This document shows, piece by piece, positions 1-6,536 of a stretch of 16,344 nucleotides of DNA. Source of the DNA: Flavobacterium sp. (GTDB lineage Bacteria; Bacteroidota; Bacteroidia; Flavobacteriales; Flavobacteriaceae); contig JAHEBK010000007.1 of assembly GCA_024642295.1 (NCBI GenBank), positions 1 through 16,344 on the forward strand, given 5' to 3'. The first letter of the stretch is position 1. Every line of letters starts with the position of its first letter. Both the position numbers and the translations under genes were made by a program. Under the pieces are notes generated by a model. That model was not told the origin of the DNA and did no database searches. It saw nothing but the letters and a program-made list of their open reading frames with translations.

Positions 1-525
1 ATTCTCATGGATTAATTCTTCAATTGTGTCCTGTCCATTTCCAGTGACAACCAAGAATTCTTTAGAGACAATTCCCGTAATCCTGCCGTGTTTTTGATTA
101 GGATAACGCACATAGAAAATGCCAACTTCATTTTCATACGGAATCAAATCTTGTATTAAGAAATCAAAGTTGGCTTTTTGGGCATATTGATTTAAATCGG
201 CTATCGAATTGATTTTTTTAACTGCGGAACCTCTTAACCCAATATCAGGTTTAGCAATAAATGGAAATTCAATTTGGGCTTCTTCCACTATTTTTTTGAT
301 TTCGTTAAGTGAACTACCTTCTTTAATCAGTTCCGTTTTTGGATAAAATTGTTGCGGAATTAAATTATAAATAGCTTTTTTAGATTCCATCATAAAACCA
401 CCATTTTTAATGGACGGATTTGAAGCACTGAAAAAAAAGATGGATTTTGATTTTATGGCATAAAAAAACCACAAAAAATAAATAGGAACATAAACCAATT
501 GATAGGGCCAATATTCCCAATTCAT
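1..525 (-). CDS. ATP-grasp family protein (D-Ala-D-Ala ligase-like), membrane-anchored, 3' end cut by window edge
   Basis: The first 175 codons are present, read leftwards from ATG at 525; the C-terminal part lies outside the window. A hydrophobic aromatic segment at about residues 9-25 (QLVYVPIYFLWFFYAIK) probably anchors the N-terminus in the inner membrane. The stretch PFIAKPDIGLRG (residues 88-99) has the form of an ATP-grasp nucleotide-binding strand, with Lys92 followed by a glycine-containing loop. Residues 124-175 contain acidic and glycine-rich segments typical of the rest of that fold. ATP-grasp enzymes join a carboxylate to an amine or thiol through an acyl-phosphate; related proteins are often labelled D-alanine-D-alanine ligase. 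The substrate cannot be told from this fragment, and the membrane segment argues against an ordinary soluble Ddl. It follows the NRDE gene after 53 bases and is probably the last or a late gene of the same operon. Family call fairly sure; function open. Confidence 0.7.
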   Translation of the reverse strand, partial: MNWEYWPYQLVYVPIYFLWFFYAIKSKSIFFFSASNPSIKNGGFMMESKKAIYNLIPQQFYPKTELIKEGSSLNEIKKIVEEAQIEFPFIAKPDIGLRGSAVKKINSIADLNQYAQKANFDFLIQDLIPYENEVGIFYVRYPNQKHGRITGIVSKEFLVVTGNGQDTIEELIHEN

Positions 526-578
526 TAGTTTATGAAAGAACAATTGAATTTGTTTCGAAGTTGTCAAAGGATACTATT

Positions 579-1289
579 TTAAATGATTACAAACGAAGTA
601 GCAAATTCTTTCTCGTTTATTAAGTCATAATGTTTAATTGCTACTTTATTTTGTTGCACAATTGACTGTGTAATACTCAAAGTTTTCATCACATTATTGC
701 GATTGATTACTAACCCATTTTCAGGATTATCTTCCTCAGTATACCGATGAAATTGATACATCTCAGCTTCTGTTACTAATTGTTTTTCATCTAAGAAAGA
801 ATGAAAAAGCGCCGCTCTTTTAGTTCTTATTTCTTTTGGATACAGAGTCGCCGATGCCCAAATGTGTTTTTGATTCACATCCAAAGATAGTGTTTGTTTA
901 ATCACACCATCCCAACGTAGTTGGTACAAATCGCCTTCTTGATACAACACCAAAGTAAATGGCTCTATGTTTTCCAAATCAATAGTAGCCCAACATTCTT
1001 TTGGCGAAGTACTACCAATAATATCCAAAACAATCAACCCTCGACTCTTTCTGTAGGATGGTTGTACTTGATGTTTTTCGTCAGCACCATTCAATAAAAC
1101 GATGACGGTTCCCTTATCATCCACCACATACCAAGTCCCTCCTGCTTTACGATCTTTGGGATAAATAACATTTTTATTATTGACTTTGTAATTTTTAGGA
1201 TGAATGGCATTCAATCGTATCACACTTTCGTCACGATTGGATGTAATAATTACTTTCTCAGCCGTTTTTACAAAACTTACTGTGCACAT
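579..1289 (-). CDS. NRDE / TANGO2 family protein
   Basis: This 236-residue protein begins MCTVSF and carries N-R-D-E at residues 18-21 and GGTW at 50-53, the signatures of the NRDE family (Pfam Transport and Golgi organisation 2). Family members are usually about 230-270 residues, so this one is complete. The Cys directly after the initiator Met is conserved in the family, and such proteins have been proposed to have an N-terminal-nucleophile hydrolase-like fold; the reaction is unknown. Eukaryotic homologues have been linked to haem handling, which cannot be transferred safely to bacteria. There is no signal peptide, so it should be cytoplasmic. Its start lies inside the end of the DinB-like gene (13-base overlap), which supports translational coupling and fixes the start codon. 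It belongs to the leftward YHS-DoxX-DinB-NRDE-ATP-grasp run. Confidence 0.85.
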   Translation of the reverse strand: MCTVSFVKTAEKVIITSNRDESVIRLNAIHPKNYKVNNKNVIYPKDRKAGGTWYVVDDKGTVIVLLNGADEKHQVQPSYRKSRGLIVLDIIGSTSPKECWATIDLENIEPFTLVLYQEGDLYQLRWDGVIKQTLSLDVNQKHIWASATLYPKEIRTKRAALFHSFLDEKQLVTEAEMYQFHRYTEEDNPENGLVINRNNVMKTLSITQSIVQQNKVAIKHYDLINEKEFATSFVII

Positions 1290-1765
1290 TGTTGTCTGTA
1301 TTCAATTGTTGAACGAGCTACTCCAAAATCTTCGTTTAATATAACTCTACCATTATGTATCACCGCAACCTTTATCAAAGCTTGATGATGAATACAATGT
1401 TCCAAGTTGTATAGCAACTCTCTAAAATAATTTGTCTCTATTCGCAATTCCTCACCATCAACAATTTGCTGCAATTGCATTTTTTTATTTTCTCTATCCA
1501 ACGAATTTTGAATCACTGAAATCTGATGAAGCGCAAATACTGTGTCGGTTTGAATCTGATGATTTCTTTCTCTTTTATCATAATTTACAATTCCAGAATC
1601 GTAATTCACAATCAAGCATTGAAACATTTCAATAACGTGCCTTGTGTGTTCTCCAATAGTTGAATTACTTAGAGAAACGCATGGACTTGAATATTCTGAA
1701 TTAGCTAATTGATGTAACAAGTCCTTCAATTCATTTAAACTATTGTTTATAGTAGGTAATAGCAT
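1277..1765 (-). CDS. DinB-like (YfiT superfamily) four-helix protein
   Basis: A 162-residue, mainly helical protein. It shows the DinB-type histidine pattern: EHTRH in the second helix (His40 and His43) and HCIHH (His123, His126, His127) in a later helix. One early His with the His123/His127 pair would form the usual three-histidine metal site of the superfamily. Bacterial members include metal-dependent thiol transferases that use bacillithiol or mycothiol, and many uncharacterised proteins; the DNA-damage link in the name comes from Bacillus and does not define the activity. No signal peptide or membrane segment is seen. It starts 2 bases after the DoxX-like stop and overlaps the NRDE gene by 13 bases, so co-translation is likely. 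Family call good; substrate unknown. Confidence 0.75.
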   Translation of the reverse strand: MLLPTINNSLNELKDLLHQLANSEYSSPCVSLSNSTIGEHTRHVIEMFQCLIVNYDSGIVNYDKRERNHQIQTDTVFALHQISVIQNSLDRENKKMQLQQIVDGEELRIETNYFRELLYNLEHCIHHQALIKVAVIHNGRVILNEDFGVARSTIEYRQQCAQ

Positions 1766-1767
1766 AG

Positions 1768-2145
1768 TTATAGTAAATTTAGTATTCTATTTTTATTTTG
1801 ATAAACCAGTGAAGCACAACAAAAAAAAGTAATCAGGGATAGACCAAAAAGCAAACCTCCGTCATTTAGCACATTAATTCCTATCAAAAACAGATGAGCA
1901 AAAATGGCCTCTATCATCACAACACAACCCAATAATGCTCCCAAATACGTCGTCTTAGGACAAAGAATTAGAAATGAAGCAATTAGCTCCACAATTCCAG
2001 AACCCCATCTTCCATAAGGCTCTATCCCTAAAGTAGAAAATATATAAATACTCTCAGGAGCAGCAGTAAACTTGAAATACAATGTTTGCAATAAGATAGC
2101 TGCAGCTACTATTCTTAATATCCAAGAAATAAAATTAAATCTCAT
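1768..2145 (-). CDS. DoxX-like integral membrane protein
   Basis: A 125-residue hydrophobic protein with four likely membrane helices, roughly residues 7-25, 47-63, 67-88 and 96-114. An N-terminal helix followed by a short aromatic, charged stretch (LYFKFTAAPES) and then a G-R-W-G-SGIVELIAS segment is typical of small DoxX/DoxD-like proteins. These sit in the inner membrane. Some have been tied to thiosulfate:quinone oxidoreduction in archaea or to redox-stress complexes in actinobacteria, but most have no proven activity. It lies 14 bases after the YHS-domain gene and 2 bases before the DinB-like gene, so it is almost certainly co-transcribed with both. The first ATG gives a positively charged N-terminus (MRF) before helix 1, which suits the chosen start. 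Confidence 0.75.
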   Translation of the reverse strand: MRFNFISWILRIVAAAILLQTLYFKFTAAPESIYIFSTLGIEPYGRWGSGIVELIASFLILCPKTTYLGALLGCVVMIEAIFAHLFLIGINVLNDGGLLFGLSLITFFCCASLVYQNKNRILNLL

Positions 2146-2159
2146 AAATATATTGTTTT

Positions 2160-2621
2160 TTACTCAATAATTTTCTTCCAATTTTCATTGGCTTTCGATT
2201 TTAAACCGGCTTCATCCTTATTCCAATCTTTTAATGTATTGTTTAAATAAGCATTATAAAACAAATACAATTTTCCATTTTGAACTTTAAATGTCTTTGG
2301 ATTAATTGCTATTTTTTCTGCAGAACTTCCTATCGCATAAGCACACCAACCACCGTATTGCGGTTCATACTTGGAAGGATGTTTCAAAAAAAGTTCTTTA
2401 TTCCCTTTTGATGAAAAACGATACACAACTCCTTCATAAGTTGCCGTTATTTCTTTTTCTCCTTTTAGCGCTTTCGCTTGTTCAAAATAAGCAACAGGGT
2501 CATACCCTTGAATCGCCAAACCATTTTCTAAATTAAACTCCGCCACTCTTTTGGCAGTTTTTTGGGCAAATCCAATTATTGACGACAAACACAAAATAAA
2601 AACAAACACACTTTTTTTCAT
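2160..2621 (-). CDS. Secreted YHS-domain protein
   Basis: A 153-residue protein with a clear signal peptide: Lys2-Lys3, a hydrophobic core, and probable cleavage after Ala19 (G-F-A|Q-K). The mature part holds one YHS domain at about residues 35-100, recognised by IQGYDPVAYF (37-46), a YRFSSKGNKELFLKHPSKY block (67-85) and YGGWCAYAIG (89-98) with a single conserved Cys93. Stand-alone YHS domains are thought to bind metal ions, often copper, and occur beside metal-transport or redox proteins; this exported form with a lysine-rich C-terminal helix (about 130-153) is common in Bacteroidota, but its role is unproven. It is the first gene of the leftward operon. I found no full TAnnTTTG promoter element upstream, so control of this operon may be indirect or use a different sigma factor. 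Confidence 0.8.
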   Translation of the reverse strand: MKKSVFVFILCLSSIIGFAQKTAKRVAEFNLENGLAIQGYDPVAYFEQAKALKGEKEITATYEGVVYRFSSKGNKELFLKHPSKYEPQYGGWCAYAIGSSAEKIAINPKTFKVQNGKLYLFYNAYLNNTLKDWNKDEAGLKSKANENWKKIIE

Positions 2622-2966
2622 GATACTATATCTTTTAAAATTGGATTACATATTGAATACTCGCTACAAAACTTCTGGTCAACCCATTTTATCTAATGGT
2701 TCGAACCACAAATGAAGTTGCTAACAAATCCCAATATATATTAGACTCCTAATTTTATTAAACTGACAACTTTCTCATTAATAATTAATTCACCAGTGTT
2801 CTTAATACTTTCTCTTTTACTACAATAGTTTGATAACTAACGTAATCTATATAAAAATTAAAAATGCACTTGGTTTAAAAACTATTATTGCAATTGAATC
2901 CACAACAAAAAATCCATCTTCATAAAAACAAAGATGGATTTTATATAAATTTTATGAAGCTGCCTA
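2622..2966. other. Intergenic region between YHS operon and acyl-CoA dehydrogenase gene
   Basis: 345 bases with no supportable gene on either strand; stops are dense in all frames. The right end holds the rho-independent terminator of the acyl-CoA dehydrogenase gene. The left part (about 2622-2900) must hold the promoter and leader of the YHS operon, but I find no clean TTG-N19-TAnnTTTG match there on the minus strand. The 10-base perfect palindrome ggttcgaacc at 2698-2707 is the only other structure noticed. Confidence 0.6.
2903..2942 (-). terminator. Rho-independent terminator of acyl-CoA dehydrogenase gene
   Basis: Inverted repeat aaaatccatctt (about 2909-2920) / aagatggatttt (2931-2942) with a 10-base loop. 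Read on the minus strand the stem is followed by a T-rich run. It lies 24 bases past the stop of the leftward acyl-CoA dehydrogenase gene and upstream of the YHS operon, so it separates the two transcription units. Confidence 0.8.
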
Positions 2967-4106
2967 TTATGAAATCAAACTTCTGGATATTACAATTTTT
3001 TGAATTTCAGAAGTTCCTTCGTATATCTGTGTGATTTTGGCATCACGCATCATTCGTTCCACATGATATTCGGACACATACCCATTTCCTCCATGTATTT
3101 GAACCGCTTCAATCGTAGTATCCATAGCTGTTTGCGAAGCAAATAATTTGGCCATTGCTCCTGATTGTGTAATATCTTGCCCCGCATCTTTCTCGACTGC
3201 GGCTTTATAACACAGCATTTTAGCAGCCATGATTTGGGTTGCCATATCGGCCAATTTAAAAGCAATAGCTTGGTGTTTGAAAATTTCTTTTCCAAAAGTT
3301 TTTCGCTCCTGCGAATATTTTAATGCTAGTTCATAAGCACCCGTTGCAATTCCTAATGCTTGGGCCGCAATCCCTATTCGTCCTCCATTTAATATTTCCA
3401 TAGCAAAATGAAACCCAAATCCATCCTCTCCAATTCTATTTTCTTTTGGCACTTTGACATCATTAAAGGACAGTGAATGTGTATCCGAACCCCGAATTCC
3501 CATTTTCTTTTCTTTGGGACCAATATCAAAACCTTTCCAACCCTTTTCAACAATAAAAGCATTAATCCCTTTATGCCCTTTTTCAACATCCGTTTGTGCC
3601 ATTACCAAATAAGTCGAAGCCGAAGAACCATTTGTTATCCAATTTTTGGTTCCATTCAACAAATAATAATCGCCTTTATCAATGGCAGTTGTTTTTTGCG
3701 AAGTTGCATCCGAACCCGCTTCAGGTTCTGACAAACAAAAGGCTCCTAACACTTCCCCTTTAGCCAAAGGAACAAGATATTTTTGCTTTTGTTCTTCATT
3801 ACAATATTTTTCCATTCCAGCGCAAACCAACGAATTATTAACAGACATAATTACCGCTGCCGAAGCATCTACTTTTGCTAATTCGACCAAAGCCAAGACA
3901 TAAGCCAAATTATCCAAACCTGCACCGCCATATTTTGGATCTACTACCATTCCTAGAAATCCGAGTTCAGCTAATTTCTTTACTTGTTCGGTGGGGAATT
4001 TAGAATGTTCATCTCTTTCAATTACTCCAGGCAACAATTCGGTTTGAGCAAAATCTCTAGCGGCTTGTTGAATCATTAAATGCTCTTCTGATAAATTAAA
4101 ATCCAT
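2967..4106 (-). CDS. Acyl-CoA dehydrogenase (short-chain / butyryl-CoA type)
   Basis: FAD-dependent enzyme that introduces the alpha-beta double bond into acyl-CoA, passing electrons to electron-transfer flavoprotein; used in fatty-acid or branched-chain amino-acid breakdown. At 379 residues it matches the usual 375-385. Visible landmarks are LSEPEAGSD at 125-133 (flavin/substrate loop), QERKTFGK at 266-273, QIHGGNGY at 336-343, and QIYEGTSEIQ at 360-369, where Glu363 sits at the catalytic-base position of the short-chain acyl-CoA dehydrogenase group. The start is ATG at 4106 (MDFNLSEEH), the normal family N-terminus, preceded by an A/G-rich stretch; an in-frame TTG at 4130 would add eight residues and is unlikely. 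It is a single-gene unit with its own promoter and terminator. Exact chain-length preference cannot be read from sequence. Confidence 0.93.
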   Translation of the reverse strand: MDFNLSEEHLMIQQAARDFAQTELLPGVIERDEHSKFPTEQVKKLAELGFLGMVVDPKYGGAGLDNLAYVLALVELAKVDASAAVIMSVNNSLVCAGMEKYCNEEQKQKYLVPLAKGEVLGAFCLSEPEAGSDATSQKTTAIDKGDYYLLNGTKNWITNGSSASTYLVMAQTDVEKGHKGINAFIVEKGWKGFDIGPKEKKMGIRGSDTHSLSFNDVKVPKENRIGEDGFGFHFAMEILNGGRIGIAAQALGIATGAYELALKYSQERKTFGKEIFKHQAIAFKLADMATQIMAAKMLCYKAAVEKDAGQDITQSGAMAKLFASQTAMDTTIEAVQIHGGNGYVSEYHVERMMRDAKITQIYEGTSEIQKIVISRSLIS

Positions 4107-4141
4107 ATTCTTTTTGATTATTTTACACAAAACGACACTTT

Positions 4142-4171
4142 CAAAATAAAATTAAATAAACTGAAATACAA
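4142..4171 (-). promoter_or_regulatory. Probable promoter of acyl-CoA dehydrogenase gene
   Basis: On the minus strand TTG (4171-4169) is followed after 19 bases by TTATTTTG (4149-4142), one mismatch from the Bacteroidota -7 consensus TAnnTTTG. It lies about 36 bases before the ATG at 4106, in the divergent region shared with anmK. No experimental support. Confidence 0.45.
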
Positions 4172-4264
4172 TTCTTAATTTTACCTGTTAGAAAATTAGC
4201 CTATTATTTTGAATCTATCTAATTCTAGAACAAGATATTTTAAGCATTGTTAAAAATTTCCTCT

Positions 4265-5332
4265 ATGAAAAAAGAACACTATCATGTTATTGGTGTGATG
4301 TCTGGAACTTCTCTCGATGGAGTAGATTTAGCCCAAATACAATTTACAATTAAAAACGACCAGTGGAATTTTAAAATTATTCGTTGTGAAACCATCCCTT
4401 ATAATTACTCATGGCTTTCCATTTTAAAAAATGCCGTTACTTTTTCGAAAGATGCACTTCAAGAATTAAACCATGATTACACCCTTCTTTTATCATCAAT
4501 TATTAATGAATTCATCAATAAATATCAAATAAAAGACCTAGATGCTGTTTGTTCACACGGACATACCATATTGCACCAACCTCAAATAGGCTACACTTTG
4601 CAAATTGGAAATTTACCCGAAATTGCAAAACTCATACAGCAAACGGTTGTTTGTGATTTTAGAGTTCAAGATGTAGAACTTGGAGGTCAGGGCGCTCCAT
4701 TGGTTCCCATTGGTGACCAAATTCTGTTTTCAGAATACAATTATTGCCTGAATTTAGGTGGATTTTCGAATGTTTCATTTGAAGAAAACGGAAACCGAAT
4801 TGCCTTTGATATTTCTCCTGTCAATACTATTTTGAATTATTACGCCAATCAAATGGGGATGGATTATGACAACAAAGGCGAAGTTTCAAGCACTGGAAAA
4901 ACCAATACGGAATTACTCCATGAGCTAAATGGTCTAGATTTCTACCAACAAAAACACCCTAAATCACTCGGTTTTGAATTTGTAAAAGAAATTGTTTTAC
5001 CAATAATCGAAAGTTACAAGATCGACATCAAAGACAAATTGGCTACTTTCACAGAACATATTGCAGTACAAATCGCTTTGGCTTTGCCAAATAAAAATAG
5101 TTCTCTTTTTATTACAGGCGGTGGGGCTTATAATGATTATTTGATTGAACGAATTAAATGCTATTTACCCGATATGAAAATCATCATTCCTGAAGCGACC
5201 ATTTTAGAATACAAAGAAGCCTTGATTTTTGCACTTTTAGGGGTTTTAAAATTAAGAGATGAAGTAAATGTTTTAGGCTCCGTTACGGGTGCCAAAAGAA
5301 ATCACAGCTCGGGTTTTGTTTATTTGAAATAA
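4265..5332 (+). CDS. anmK: Anhydro-N-acetylmuramic acid kinase
   Basis: Phosphorylates 1,6-anhydro-MurNAc, hydrolysing the anhydro ring to give MurNAc-6-phosphate, a cytoplasmic step of cell-wall recycling. The 355-residue protein has the family pattern of an ASKHA kinase: GVMSGTSLDGVDL (10-22) for phosphate binding, SHGHT at 97-101, LGGQGAPLVPIGD (139-151), NLGGFSNV (163-170), FDISPVN (181-187, with Asp182 at the expected catalytic position), YDNKGEVSSTG (201-211) and FITGGGAYND (282-291) for the adenosine side. The start is ATG 4265; an in-frame TTG at 4247 is less likely. It is divergent from the acyl-CoA dehydrogenase gene. No recycling partner such as MurQ (etherase) is adjacent in this window. 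The segment FDISPVN differs from the more familiar FDTGPGN, probably a lineage variant. Confidence 0.92.
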   Translation: MKKEHYHVIGVMSGTSLDGVDLAQIQFTIKNDQWNFKIIRCETIPYNYSWLSILKNAVTFSKDALQELNHDYTLLLSSIINEFINKYQIKDLDAVCSHGHTILHQPQIGYTLQIGNLPEIAKLIQQTVVCDFRVQDVELGGQGAPLVPIGDQILFSEYNYCLNLGGFSNVSFEENGNRIAFDISPVNTILNYYANQMGMDYDNKGEVSSTGKTNTELLHELNGLDFYQQKHPKSLGFEFVKEIVLPIIESYKIDIKDKLATFTEHIAVQIALALPNKNSSLFITGGGAYNDYLIERIKCYLPDMKIIIPEATILEYKEALIFALLGVLKLRDEVNVLGSVTGAKRNHSSGFVYLK

Positions 5333-5344
5333 ACATTTAATTCC

Positions 5345-5374
5345 TTAATACTTATAATTTTTATAATATCTTAG
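5345..5374 (+). promoter_or_regulatory. Possible promoter of exbB-exbD-tonB cluster
   Basis: TTA (5345-5347), 19 bases, then TATCTTAG (5367-5374): one mismatch from consensus in each element, 26 bases before the exbB ATG. Weak, offered because spacing and position agree with the better promoters in this window. Confidence 0.3.
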
Positions 5375-5400
5375 CGTTTCAATAAAAAAGAAAATCTACT

Positions 5401-6105
5401 ATGAGTTTATTGTTACAAGCAGATACTTTATCTGTTGCAAATGAAAATTTAGCCGAAGCGGTTCCAGTTGAAAAAACTTTATCAATAATTGAATTAATAA
5501 CTAGTGGCGGACTAGCAGGACAAATCATTATGACTGCTTTGTTTTTAATGCTTTTCGTGGCATTATACCTTTATTTTGAGCGTTTGATGGCCATCAACGA
5601 AGCTTCCAAAATAGACAGCAGTTTTATGTCGCAAATACGAGATAATATTCGAAATGGACGAATTGACAATGCAAAAATTGCCTGTGCTCATACAAAATCT
5701 CCAGTAGCACGATTAATCGAAAAAGGAATTTCTAGAATAGGAAAACCTCTTGACGATATCAATACTGCTATTGAAAATGCAGGGAAGTTAGAAATATACA
5801 AACTAGAAAAAAACGTCAGCATATTAGCAACTATTTCTGGTGCAGGACCAATGACGGGTTTCTTAGGAACGGTTGTGGGAATGATTCAAGCTTTTCACAA
5901 AATGGCAACTTCTGGCGGTCAAATTGAAGTAGGAGCTTTATCCGAAGGAATTTATACCGCAATGACCACTACGGTTGTTGGATTAGTGGTAGGTCTTATT
6001 GCCTACATTGGCTACAATCATTTAGTAGTGAAAACGGATAAAATTGTACACCAAATGGAAGCCAATGCCGTTGATTTCTTGGACTTATTAAATGACCCAG
6101 CTTAA
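5401..6105 (+). CDS. exbB: MotA/TolQ/ExbB proton-channel family protein
   Basis: Inner-membrane subunit of the ExbB-ExbD motor, which uses the proton gradient to drive a TonB-like protein. The 234 residues show the family topology: an N-terminal periplasmic tail, helix 1 at about 38-59, a long cytoplasmic region (60-137), helix 2 with MTGFLGTVVGMI (151-162) and helix 3 with the SEGIYTAMTTTVVGLVVG stretch (181-198). The polar threonines in the last two helices line the ion path in characterised relatives. It is the first gene of a plus-strand cluster, with exbD starting 2 bases after its stop and the TonB-like gene next. TolQ or MotA are alternatives by fold, but the neighbouring ExbD and TonB-like genes and absence of TolA/Pal/TolB here favour ExbB. 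Confidence 0.9.
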   Translation: MSLLLQADTLSVANENLAEAVPVEKTLSIIELITSGGLAGQIIMTALFLMLFVALYLYFERLMAINEASKIDSSFMSQIRDNIRNGRIDNAKIACAHTKSPVARLIEKGISRIGKPLDDINTAIENAGKLEIYKLEKNVSILATISGAGPMTGFLGTVVGMIQAFHKMATSGGQIEVGALSEGIYTAMTTTVVGLVVGLIAYIGYNHLVVKTDKIVHQMEANAVDFLDLLNDPA

Positions 6106-6107
6106 TT

Positions 6108-6500
6108 ATGAATATTAGAGGAAGAAATAAAGTAAGTGCTGAATTCAATATGTCATCCATGACGGATATTGTGTTTTTACTATTGATATTTTTCATGCTA
6201 ACTTCAACTATGGTAACGACTAACGCATTAGACTTAGTATTACCTAAAGCAAAAGGAAAAACAGATAGCAACAAAAACATCGCGGTAAGTATCAATAAAA
6301 AATTAGAGTTTTTTATTGACAAAGAACCTGTATTAGAATCCGAATTGGAATCTAAACTACTTGGGTTATTTACAAACGATAATTCAAAAGCAATTATATT
6401 GAGAGCCGAAGAAGGTGTTCCAATTGAAAAAGCAGTTAATGTTTTAGATATTGCAAACAGAAATCAAATCAAAGTTGTTTTAGCGGTTCGTCCAAAATAA
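6108..6500 (+). CDS. exbD: ExbD/TolR family biopolymer transport protein
   Basis: A 130-residue single-pass inner-membrane protein. After a short cytoplasmic N-terminus (MNIRGRNKVSAEFNMSSMTD) comes the membrane helix at about 21-37. Asp20, in the SSMTDIVFLLLIFFML context, is the conserved acidic residue that carries protons in ExbD and TolR. The remaining about 90 residues form the small periplasmic domain (AIILRAEEGVPIEKAV at 95-110 and the C-terminal strand VVLAVRP at 123-129). The ATG lies 2 bases after the exbB stop, indicating translational coupling and an equimolar complex set by the operon. Only one exbD copy is present here. Confidence 0.92.
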   Translation: MNIRGRNKVSAEFNMSSMTDIVFLLLIFFMLTSTMVTTNALDLVLPKAKGKTDSNKNIAVSINKKLEFFIDKEPVLESELESKLLGLFTNDNSKAIILRAEEGVPIEKAVNVLDIANRNQIKVVLAVRPK

Positions 6501-6536
6501 CCACATTTGACCTTCAAAAAAACAGATTAATTCTAC

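Noticed and set aside
436..456. aaagatggatttt also found in the terminator at 2931-2942
   Set aside because: The match is about a dozen A+T-rich bases, one copy inside a coding region; too short to call a repeat.
2698..2707. ggttcgaacc, resembling the T-loop of a tRNA
   Set aside because: The flanks do not pair as a T stem and there is no acceptor or anticodon arm nearby; it is a short palindrome in A+T-rich DNA, not a tRNA or a clear attachment site.
4107..4130. Eight-residue N-terminal extension of the acyl-CoA dehydrogenase from a TTG codon
   Set aside because: The family begins at MDFNLSEEH, and the ATG at 4106 is preceded by an A/G-rich stretch.
5316..5334. gtttatttgaaataaac as a terminator of anmK
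   Set aside because: Only 7 A+T-rich pairs with a 3-base loop overlapping the stop codon, and no T run follows; not stable enough to call.
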